From contig CAZIKN010000137.1 in the NCBI GenBank assembly GCA_964539805.1, positions 1 to 14,426 on the forward strand: a stretch of 14,426 nucleotides of DNA. Direction: 5' to 3'. Shown piece by piece: positions 8,651 to 14,426 of this stretch. The stretch comes from M3007 sp964539805. Its GTDB lineage: Bacteria; Bacteroidota; Bacteroidia; Chitinophagales; Saprospiraceae. Within the stretch, counting starts at the first letter, position 1; every line of letters starts with the position of its first letter. Under the pieces are notes generated by a model, which saw only the letters and a program-made list of their open reading frames with translations, was not told the DNA's origin and searched no databases. Both the position numbers and the translations under genes were made by a program.

Positions 8651-11026
8651 TTATTCGCTTTTCAGCGACTTCACCGGGTTTGCCAGAGCTGCCTTCACAC
8701 TTTGAAAACCCACCGTCAAAAAGGCGATCCCGATAGCAACTGCCCCTGCTCCTGCGAACATCCACCATTGCAGCGCTATTCGGTAGGCAAAATTGGCGAG
8801 CCATTTTTCCATAAAAAAGTAGGCAATAGGGGAGGCGATGAGGATGGCCAAAAGCACCAATTTCAAAAAATCTTTGGCCAAAAGACCTGTGATGCCCGCT
8901 ACTGATGCGCCGAGCACTTTGCGGATGCCGATTTCCTTGGTGCGGCGGGCCGCTACAAAAGTTGCCAAGCCAAATAAACCAAGGCATGCAATGACAATAG
9001 CCAAGCCGGAAAAAAGGCCAAACACCTTCGAAAGCCGCGTTTCCGCATCATATTGCTTCTGAAAATCATCATCCAAAAATGAATAATCAAAGGGTAGGGT
9101 AGGGGCCAGTGACTTCCATACGGATTGAATTTCACCGATTTGGGCGGCTACATCTTTACCGGGTGATAATTTAATGGCCGCATAGCTCATAGGGAAGGGA
9201 CTGAGTTTTAGTACAATCGGCGTTACGGCATGGTGTAGGGATTGAAAATGAAAATCGGCCACCACGCCCACTACCTTGCCTTCCGGCCAGCCACCCATGG
9301 TCAGGGTTTTGCCAACCGGATCAGCCCAGCCAAGTCGTTTGGCGCAAGTTTCGTTAATCAGGCAGCCGGCAGAATCAGAGGTAATACCGGGCCGAAAATC
9401 ATGACCCGCTGTTACGGACAAGCCCAGCGCCTTGACAAACTGCCCATCCACAAAATTATAGGTCAGTGAGGTTTCCTTGTAATTGGATGGCTGCTCCGGC
9501 AAAAAAATAGTGCTGTCAAATTCCTTGCCCGGCATAAACTGGCCCGCAGTAGCTGACTGCACGGTGGCCAAAGAGCGTATGCGCTGAAAAAAAACACCAA
9601 AATTATCGGCTAATCCATTGGCTCGTTTTACGATCAAGACCTGCTCTTTTTGGAATCCAAGTTGTTGATTTTTAATAAATTGTAATTGGCTTCGTACCAC
9701 GAAAGCCCCAATGATCAAAACCGTAGAAACACAGAATTGGGCCACTACCAAACTTTGGCGAAGACGATTTCGGGTGCTGCCTTCCGGTGAGGATTGGCTC
9801 TTTAATGTACGCGTTGGCGCTAATTTTGAAAGGAAAAACGCAGGAACTGCGCCCGCTGCCAGCGTGGTCAACAGCCCCAATAAACTGGTAAAAGCCAGTG
9901 TATCAATCGAAAGTAGCGTTTCGATGCTCAGGGTCTTTTCCGTCAATTTCAGGAAAGCGGGCATGGCGATCCAAACCCAAAGCAGTGCCCCTGTCACACT
10001 GGCTGCAACCATGACGGCAGATTCTATCAAAAATTGACCAATCAACTGCCTGCGAGAGGAGCCAAGTGCCTTTCGCACACCCACCTCACGGGCGCGGGCG
10101 AGAGCTCGAGCGGTAGCGAGGTTGATGAAATTAATGCAGCCCAATGCTAAAATGGCTGCCGCAACGAGGCCAAAAATCCAAACATAGCGAATATTGCCGC
10201 GCCCGGCAGTTTCAAAATCAGCAGAACGCAAGTGTATATCGGTCAATTTTTGAAAAGGGAAATCGGTGTAGTTGTTGCCTTGCGCAAAGTCGCCGACCAT
10301 CAGTTTTTCGCCCACAAATTTTTTCATTTTGGCCTCCAAGGCTTTGATATCACTGCCCTCTTTGAGCAAAAAATAGGTCAGGGTGGATGCTGAGCTCCAG
10401 TCGTTGCGCCGCTCTTCAAGCCTTGGATTGCCTTTGATCGTGGTCAGAAAGTCAAATTGGAGGTGTGATTGTTTGGGCCAGTCGCGCACAACACCGCTGA
10501 CGCGATAGCTTTTGCCATCGTTGCGGGCAAGGCTTTGGCCTAGTGCAGGGGTATTGCCAAAATATCGCCGAGCCATGCTTTGTGTCAGCACAATTTCATC
10601 GGGCGACTGCAAAACCGCATTGGGGTTGCCCTCCAAAAAATCAAGATCAAAAATGGCGGGAAAATGTTCGTCCACAAGAAGGCCCTTTGGCTCCCGCACA
10701 AAATCAGGGCCTTTCTTGAAGGTCATGCCACCGGTAGCGCATTGCGTTGCCCGCTCAACCTCAAGAAATTCCGTGCTGAGCAAAGGTGCCAAGGGCATAG
10801 GGCATTGAGCAATTTTCCATTCGTTATCGCCAAACCGGGCTGCCCAGAGGGCGCGGTAGCCACGGTTTGCTTTTTTATGAAAGTGGTCGTATGACAGTTC
10901 GTCACGTATCCAAAGCGCAATGAGAAAGCATACCCCAATGCCAAGTGATAGCCCTGCAAAGTGTAAAAAAGCCGTTTGAGGATCCTTAAGGACCTGCCTG
11001 GTGGCGAGTTTAAAATGGTATAACAT
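8651..11026 (-). CDS. MacB/FtsX-family ABC transporter permease, full length (first of the array)
   Basis: 791-residue permease heading the four-gene array. Membrane segments are expected at about 20-40, 280-303, 335-358, 376-398, 425-446, 668-690, 718-739 and 752-774, with periplasmic MacB core domains between segments 1-2 and 5-6. Signature motifs are RRYFGNTPALG (153-163), REVGVRKALGSS (313-324), GVVADFHFQSL (587-597) and TKEIGIRKVLGAS (696-708). In characterised MacB the equivalent parts transmit ATP-driven movement to the periplasm instead of forming a channel through the inner membrane. That role is inferred here from family membership. The ATG at 11026 lies about 21 nt after the transcription start predicted from the sigma-54-like promoter at 11060-11074. 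The ATPase partner is not in the window and the substrate is unknown. Confidence 0.94.
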   Translation of the reverse strand: MLYHFKLATRQVLKDPQTAFLHFAGLSLGIGVCFLIALWIRDELSYDHFHKKANRGYRALWAARFGDNEWKIAQCPMPLAPLLSTEFLEVERATQCATGGMTFKKGPDFVREPKGLLVDEHFPAIFDLDFLEGNPNAVLQSPDEIVLTQSMARRYFGNTPALGQSLARNDGKSYRVSGVVRDWPKQSHLQFDFLTTIKGNPRLEERRNDWSSASTLTYFLLKEGSDIKALEAKMKKFVGEKLMVGDFAQGNNYTDFPFQKLTDIHLRSADFETAGRGNIRYVWIFGLVAAAILALGCINFINLATARALARAREVGVRKALGSSRRQLIGQFLIESAVMVAASVTGALLWVWIAMPAFLKLTEKTLSIETLLSIDTLAFTSLLGLLTTLAAGAVPAFFLSKLAPTRTLKSQSSPEGSTRNRLRQSLVVAQFCVSTVLIIGAFVVRSQLQFIKNQQLGFQKEQVLIVKRANGLADNFGVFFQRIRSLATVQSATAGQFMPGKEFDSTIFLPEQPSNYKETSLTYNFVDGQFVKALGLSVTAGHDFRPGITSDSAGCLINETCAKRLGWADPVGKTLTMGGWPEGKVVGVVADFHFQSLHHAVTPIVLKLSPFPMSYAAIKLSPGKDVAAQIGEIQSVWKSLAPTLPFDYSFLDDDFQKQYDAETRLSKVFGLFSGLAIVIACLGLFGLATFVAARRTKEIGIRKVLGASVAGITGLLAKDFLKLVLLAILIASPIAYFFMEKWLANFAYRIALQWWMFAGAGAVAIGIAFLTVGFQSVKAALANPVKSLKSE
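8796..8938 (-). repeat. DNA-level repeat of the permease C-terminal region (copy 2)
   Basis: Partner of 6231-6373, at the same relative offset, with the same 29-base and 32-base exact tracts. A weaker third relative occurs in the last permease of the array near 1230-1410, where short identical stretches such as 'gagccattttt' persist. Confidence 0.8.
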
Positions 11027-11059
11027 GACAAATGGCGGATGATATTCCCTGATGAAATG

Positions 11060-11074
11060 ACAATGCCCGTGCCA
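11060..11074 (-). promoter_or_regulatory. Sigma-54 (RpoN) type -24/-12 promoter
   Basis: The minus-strand reading is TGGCACG-GGCA-TTGT. All seven consensus bases of the -24 box are present and the -12 TTG is correctly spaced; only the final C of TTGC is T, which weakens the -12 GC. Transcription would start near 11048, about 21 nt before the permease ATG at 11026. A second site of the same kind with the same upstream arrangement at 953-967 makes chance less likely. Confidence 0.65.
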
Positions 11075-11116
11075 CGTTTTAAAACGCTGAAAAACAAGTA
11101 TTTATAAAATGAAGGC

Positions 11117-11153
11117 CGTTCGTTTTCGGACAATGTGGACAGCTGAGTGGACA
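11117..11153 (-). promoter_or_regulatory. Putative enhancer-binding-protein site cluster (GGACA repeats)
   Basis: On the plus strand GGACA occurs three times, at 11128-11132, 11137-11141 and 11149-11153. The last two lie within a perfect 7-bp direct repeat GTGGACA (11135-11141 and 11147-11153, 12 bp apart). The block 11117-11133 matches 1010-1026 at 15 of 17 positions and has the same 55-bp distance to the -24 GG. These are likely upstream activator sites for an NtrC-class protein. Confidence 0.57.
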
Positions 11154-11260
11154 ATCAAAAGGGGGCAATGCTTTACCGCTATCTTTGTCTTAAGCCGGTA
11201 TTGGAGGCTGAAAAAGAACATTATGTGCATCAATTTGCACCTTTATTCCGTCACCCTTCC

Positions 11261-12685
11261 TTAACCGCCCCCCAGTGCCCTGTATAGATTGACAATATTC
11301 AGGAACTGCCTTTTGCGCAATTCCTGTAACTCAATGGAAGCGGCCAACGCACTGCGCTGCGCTGTGATGACTTCCAAATAATTGGCATAACCCGCCACAT
11401 ACAGGTCATTGGATGCTTCAACTGCGCGGTTGAGGGCCTCCACTTCAAGGGCTTTTAGCGGATAAGCATCGCCCAGGTTGGCATATTGCTGCAATTCCAC
11501 CTGCACCTCTGTATAGGCGACAACAAGGCTTTTTTGATAACCGAGCCACGCGGCTTCCTGTGCAGCAGTGCGGGCATTTCGCTCAGCCAAAAGCCCCCGA
11601 CGGTTAAATACAGGTGCTGCCACGCCGCCCAACAGGCCCAAGGCCGCCGATTCGGGCAAAAATAACACGGAGGGCCGAAAGGCCTGCAAACCGGCATAAG
11701 GCGTGAGCACAAAATTGGGCAACAAAGCCGCACGCGCTGCAAACAAGTCAGCTTTGGCCGACTCCAGCAGTTGCTCGGCCTGCCGAACATCAGGGCGGTG
11801 CAGCAACAGCTGCGCGGGCAGCCCCGCCTGGAGGCGGGCAGGAAGCGGTTGATCTGTTAGCGAGGCACCCCTTGCAATGGGGCCATAATAACGCCCCATC
11901 AGCACCCGCAGGCCATTTTCGACCACCGTGATGCGCTGGCGCAATTGAATGGCCAAGGCACGGGTGTTGAATATTTGCGCCCGAAACTGCTGCACAGCCA
12001 ATTCCGTGGCTCGCCCTGTTTCTTTTTGCGCCGCTACAACCTCAAAAGCACGTTGTTGCAACAGTTCGTTTTGTTCGGCCACCTGAACCTCTGCATCTAA
12101 GGCGAGCAATTCATAATAAAGGGTCGCCACGCCTGCGATGATATTGGTGCGCAGCCATTGTTCTCCTTCCACACTGGCCAATACCCGCTTGGCCGCGCTT
12201 TGACGCTGGGCTGCCAGGCGCCCCCACACATCTATCTCCCAGGCTGCCCTGAACCCTATAAATGCATCCGTCACCGGATTGGGTACGCGACGATCGGCAG
12301 GTACATTTTCAGAGCGGTTCAGGTCATAGTTACCGATGCCGTTCATCGTGTAATCGCCAAAGCGTTCAGCGCCGCCGGCGATCATGGCCTGCACCTGAGG
12401 AGCCAAAGGTAGCCGCGCCCGCAGCAGTTCTGCTTCCGCCTGCCGGATATTGGCCACCACCATCTTTCGATCCAGGTTGTTGGCCAAGGCCGTATCAATC
12501 AGTGCGACCAAGGCGGGATCAGTAAATACCTTGCGCCATGCCAGGCGCTCTACACTGACAGTGTCGCCAGTCATGCCATATAAAGCAGGCGGCTGCTCTA
12601 CGGGATTGAGCCTGACAGGCTTGATCGTTTTGCAACCGACCGAGGCGATGGCAAAAAGTATGAATATGATTTTTTTATTGAACAT
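11261..12685 (-). CDS. TolC-family outer-membrane efflux lipoprotein (NodT/OprM/CusC type)
   Basis: 474-residue outer-membrane factor that would form the trimeric exit duct of a tripartite efflux pump. A lipoprotein signal is visible with the lipobox ending at Cys18 (ASVGC). Family features follow in order: W..VF.DPAL..LI..AL..N.D (50-72), the WEIDVWGRL motif (149-157), a long helical first repeat, LL.HRPDVRQAE (293-304), ARAALLPNF (317-325), and AGYANYLEVITAQRSAL in the second repeat (431-447). It ends at LYRALGGG without the long tail of some relatives; overall length is normal for the NodT family. Relatives usually work with RND pumps and a periplasmic adaptor, but neither is in this window. 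It begins 39 bp after the DUF2490 gene, suggesting one transcript. It precedes the permease array but is separated from it by a gap with its own promoter, so a functional link is inferred, not shown. Confidence 0.92.
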   Translation of the reverse strand: MFNKKIIFILFAIASVGCKTIKPVRLNPVEQPPALYGMTGDTVSVERLAWRKVFTDPALVALIDTALANNLDRKMVVANIRQAEAELLRARLPLAPQVQAMIAGGAERFGDYTMNGIGNYDLNRSENVPADRRVPNPVTDAFIGFRAAWEIDVWGRLAAQRQSAAKRVLASVEGEQWLRTNIIAGVATLYYELLALDAEVQVAEQNELLQQRAFEVVAAQKETGRATELAVQQFRAQIFNTRALAIQLRQRITVVENGLRVLMGRYYGPIARGASLTDQPLPARLQAGLPAQLLLHRPDVRQAEQLLESAKADLFAARAALLPNFVLTPYAGLQAFRPSVLFLPESAALGLLGGVAAPVFNRRGLLAERNARTAAQEAAWLGYQKSLVVAYTEVQVELQQYANLGDAYPLKALEVEALNRAVEASNDLYVAGYANYLEVITAQRSALAASIELQELRKRQFLNIVNLYRALGGG

Positions 12686-12724
12686 TTCTTATGTGAGCGT
12701 TGCCGGGATATTTGAAAAATCGGG

Positions 12725-13516
12725 TCATTTATTCCCGCCCCAGTCAATATTGAGATAAGTGTTGATAATGAAACCGGAATTGTTTTGAAAGACATTTTGG
12801 CCTGCCGGGGCGCCTGGGAGGCTTACTTCACGCGGCAATTGCAGGATTTGATTAAAAAAGCCGCCCTCAATGCGCCATTTTTTGTTAAATCGGTAGCCGA
12901 TCAACAAGCCAATCCGGTTTTGATCGAAGACATTTTCATTGACATTTTCCCCAAAACCGATGAAAACCTCATTGTACGCCGCAGCGTAAAATTCTTTATC
13001 ATCAATGGTACTGCCTTTAAAAGGGCACTGCATCCGAAACATGTAGCGCAGGCGATTGACGTAGAAATACTCATCCTCGGTCGTCACTGCGGCGGAGCTA
13101 TAACGCCCTATCCAGCGTTGCTCAAGCATGAAGCGGTGCGAGATGTCGAGGATACCGGGTTTGTCCACCAAAGTAGCCATTTGAAAAAAGCGATGTTCGG
13201 TAAAGTCACGCCCAAGCGCATTGATGGGGAAATCCCCGTAATTGAAGGTCTCGATCCAGGCATATCCGCCGCGCAATTGTACCTTTGGTGTCAACTGATA
13301 GTTGATGCCGAGCCTTAAAAGGCTTTGTTGCCAATGAACAACAAAATTTTCACGCCGCCATTGGTACTCCGCATGAAGTCCCCACCTGTCGTTGAGTTTG
13401 ATGGTGGTAAAATTGGTCCACCAGCCCACACGGTTTGGGTCATTGAGGCGGGTGTTTTGAGCTAAAGCAGCAGCACAAAAAGTCAAAAAAAGCAGCACGG
13501 ACAAAAATCGGGTCAT
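12725..13516 (-). CDS. DUF2490 family outer-membrane beta-barrel protein
   Basis: 263 residues with a Sec signal peptide (about 1-19, cleavage after AAALA, mature end starting QN). The mature part alternates short amphipathic strands rich in aromatic residues, as expected for a small outer-membrane barrel. Examples are the early WW.NF....LN.RWGLHAEYQWR (32-54), the central R.RYMFRMQCPF, YNEVFIGF, and the late FDQNR.GLLIGYRFNKKWRIEGGFFNQ. This order (E.Q.R, R.R, EVF, QNR.G.GY) matches my memory of DUF2490, a widespread Bacteroidota family without assigned function. It ends in TGA 39 bp before the TolC-family gene and is probably cotranscribed with it. It lies just downstream of a perfect 11-bp inverted repeat that could control or insulate it. 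Function unknown. Confidence 0.82.
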   Translation of the reverse strand: MTRFLSVLLFLTFCAAALAQNTRLNDPNRVGWWTNFTTIKLNDRWGLHAEYQWRRENFVVHWQQSLLRLGINYQLTPKVQLRGGYAWIETFNYGDFPINALGRDFTEHRFFQMATLVDKPGILDISHRFMLEQRWIGRYSSAAVTTEDEYFYVNRLRYMFRMQCPFKGSTIDDKEFYAAAYNEVFIGFGENVNENVFDQNRIGLLIGYRFNKKWRIEGGFFNQILQLPREVSLPGAPAGQNVFQNNSGFIINTYLNIDWGGNK

Positions 13517-13538
13517 CGTAAAATGTGGTTGTGTTTTA

Positions 13539-13570
13539 GGTACGGCATCTTTTGAACAGGATGCCGTACC
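13539..13570. other. Perfect 11-bp inverted repeat upstream of the DUF2490-TolC pair
   Basis: GGTACGGCATC (13539-13549), a 10-base loop, then GATGCCGTACC (13560-13570). The nearer arm ends 22 bp before the DUF2490 start codon. It could be an RNA hairpin, a terminator end-point for the lipoprotein gene, or an operator. Neither side has a run of T directly after the stem, so a classical intrinsic terminator is not well supported. Confidence 0.55.
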
Positions 13571-13579
13571 ATTAGGAAC

Positions 13580-13603
13580 AATAAAAACGGGCCATTTTTC
13601 CCG
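13580..13603 (-). terminator. Possible weak intrinsic terminator after the lipoprotein gene
   Basis: On the minus strand CGGG, an 8-base loop and CCCG are followed directly by TTTTTAT. The stem is only 4 bp but all G/C, and it begins 19 bp beyond the stop codon of the lipoprotein gene. It may act together with the stronger inverted repeat downstream. Confidence 0.4.
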
Positions 13604-13622
13604 AAAGACATAGCTTCTCTAC

Positions 13623-14291
13623 CTATTTGGTTGGAGGGCTGTAGGGCAAGGCCGACTTGTGTACAATGATTCGGAGTTTGCCGTCTTTGCCTTTTTTAAA
13701 CACCCAGGTTTTGTCCACCATCACTTCTTTGCCGTCCTTGCCGGTAACCCACACATTGCCCATCGTAATGGCTACGGAGCCATAGATCTGGATGCCCTGA
13801 TTCTTGTCTCCGGCATTGTCATAGCGTGCTTTTACCCATGGGGTAAGGGCAAAGCCCTTGTCGTTAGGATAATCTGGATCACCGCCGATAAAATAGGCCA
13901 GTGCGCCCTTTTTGTCGTTTCTGAATGTTTGGTCACCAAAGGCCAGGGTTGGTTTAAAAAACACCTTGCCATGATCGTAATTGTATGCCTCCGAAAGGAC
14001 CTGGTTGGCGTATGCTTTGTAATCGCCGCCCTCTTCTTTCAGTTGGCCAATTTTTACCAGAGCGTCACACCAGGCCTGTTGGGCAGCATTTACCTCTTCA
14101 TAGGTAATAATGGTTTGAGCACCTTCTTCCACATAGACCAAGCCAAGGTCATTGATTACTTTCTGAACTTGCTCGCTCGTTTGGCCTATTTTGTTTTGGG
14201 CTTCCTCCTTTACTTTTTCCGCTGCCTGATCGCAGGAAATAGCGGATAATACGATAGCCAGCATGGCTAAAATCAAAGATGGTTTGTACAT
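13623..14291 (-). CDS. Putative lipoprotein with NTF2/SnoaL-like domain
   Basis: 222 residues with a type II signal: hydrophobic segment 5-19 and lipobox LSAISC with Cys20. A charged, helix-prone linker (about 21-50) follows. The domain at about 63-218 has 'EVNAAQQAWCDALVKIGQLKEEGGDYKAYANQVLSEAYNYD' at its start (not quoted further) and a sheet-like end containing AITMGNVWV and DKTWVFKKGKDGKLRIIVH, closing with KSALPYSPP. This pattern resembles NTF2/SnoaL-like proteins, some of which I recall being labelled phosphoribosyl-AMP cyclohydrolase in databases. No cyclohydrolase motif is visible, so I would not carry that name over. The expected location is the periplasmic side of a membrane. A 106-bp gap with hairpins separates it from the next gene, so it is probably a separate unit. 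Function unknown. Confidence 0.8.
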   Translation of the reverse strand: MYKPSLILAMLAIVLSAISCDQAAEKVKEEAQNKIGQTSEQVQKVINDLGLVYVEEGAQTIITYEEVNAAQQAWCDALVKIGQLKEEGGDYKAYANQVLSEAYNYDHGKVFFKPTLAFGDQTFRNDKKGALAYFIGGDPDYPNDKGFALTPWVKARYDNAGDKNQGIQIYGSVAITMGNVWVTGKDGKEVMVDKTWVFKKGKDGKLRIIVHKSALPYSPPTK

Positions 14292-14426
14292 AGATATGTT
14301 TTTATGTTTGCCTACTTCTTGATACGGTGTTCGGCTTGTCCGTTTATGTTCAAAAATTTATGGGATTTTTTAGAGCATGTCTGGGATTTTCTGCTTGAGT
14401 CAAAAACGAGAGGTTTTTTCAGCATT
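14292..14426. other. Non-coding stretch upstream of the lipoprotein gene
   Basis: About 135 bp, AT-rich, without a supported gene. I could not find a well-spaced Bacteroidota promoter (TTTG at -33 with TAnnTTTG at -7) or a sigma-54-like site. The promoter of the lipoprotein gene is probably here or just outside. Confidence 0.4.

Larger units (their letters stand above)
11027..11260 (-). promoter_or_regulatory. Intergenic regulatory region before the four-permease operon
   Basis: This 234-bp gap separates the TolC-family gene from the first permease. It contains a sigma-54-like promoter (11060-11074), an AT-rich segment (about 11076-11112) and a GGACA repeat cluster (11117-11153). A weak inverted repeat GTGCA-N6-TGCAC (11225-11240) lies just after the TolC-family stop and could be a poor terminator. 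No coding sequence is supported here. Confidence 0.6.

Noticed and set aside
11164..11178. A further sigma-54-like match on the minus strand (GGTAAAGCATTGCC)
   Set aside because: The spacing between GG and GC is 9 instead of 10 bp and the -24 box lacks TGGCA. It also lies upstream of the better site and the GGACA cluster.
11225..11240. GTGCA-N6-TGCAC as a terminator after the TolC-family gene
   Set aside because: Only 5 bp of stem, and the T-rich stretch follows too far away to support a confident call.
13659..14249. A 196-codon open frame on the plus strand opposite the lipoprotein gene
   Set aside because: The minus-strand frame has a lipobox and a coherent domain; the plus-strand frame has neither and is a shadow.
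14336..14342. TTGTCCG upstream of the lipoprotein gene as another copy of the GGACAA activator site
   Set aside because: No sigma-54-like element is found at the required distance, the orientation is opposite, and a 7-base match alone is easily random.
1..14426. CRISPR arrays, insertion sequences, tRNA or rRNA genes
   Set aside because: I saw no regularly spaced repeats, transposase-like protein, terminal inverted repeats with a mobile gene, or tRNA/rRNA-like sequence.

Overview
The window looks like chromosomal DNA from a member of the Bacteroidota, plausibly from the Saprospiraceae/Chitinophagales side at roughly 50% GC. The evidence is the tandem array of ~800-residue duplicated MacB/FtsX permeases with the tail '(V/A)xSL(K/R)SE', a DUF2490 outer-membrane protein, and the lack of recognisable Shine-Dalgarno sequences before most starts. 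The phylum call is fairly safe; the family is a guess. Every gene I can support lies on the minus strand, so the biological order runs from high to low coordinates.

In transcription order: (1) a small lipoprotein with an apparent NTF2/SnoaL-like domain (14291-13623); (2) a 106-bp gap with a T-tract hairpin and an 11-bp perfect inverted repeat; (3) a DUF2490 outer-membrane barrel protein (13516-12725), followed 39 bp later by a NodT/OprM-type TolC-family lipoprotein (12685-11261), probably one operon; (4) a 234-bp regulatory gap (11027-11260); (5) four consecutive paralogous ABC permeases (11026-8651, 8548-6086, 6014-3624, 3540-1129) spaced 71-102 bp apart; (6) a second regulatory gap of 296 bp (833-1128); (7) the first 277 residues of a fifth permease, cut by the window edge (832-1).

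The most interesting signal is in the two permease-side gaps. Each carries a sigma-54 (RpoN) type -24/-12 promoter on the minus strand: TGGCACG-N4-TTGT at 11060-11074 and TGGCATA-N4-TTGC at 953-967. Exactly 55 bp upstream of each -24 GG starts the same GGACAA site, inside a 17-bp block (15 of 17 identical), with further GGACA copies beyond. This suggests that one enhancer-binding protein of the NtrC class switches on both the four-permease operon and the next permease transcript. The regulator, the ABC ATPase and any HlyD-like adaptor are not in the window. They may lie outside it.

The permeases look like MacB-type mechanotransmission permeases, in which ATP hydrolysis in the cytoplasm moves periplasmic domains. 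Their periplasmic domains have diverged strongly. Their FtsX cores, especially the C-terminal ends, keep DNA-level identity between non-adjacent copies, which suggests duplication with gene conversion. The TolC-family protein could supply an outer-membrane exit duct, but no direct link to the permeases can be shown here.
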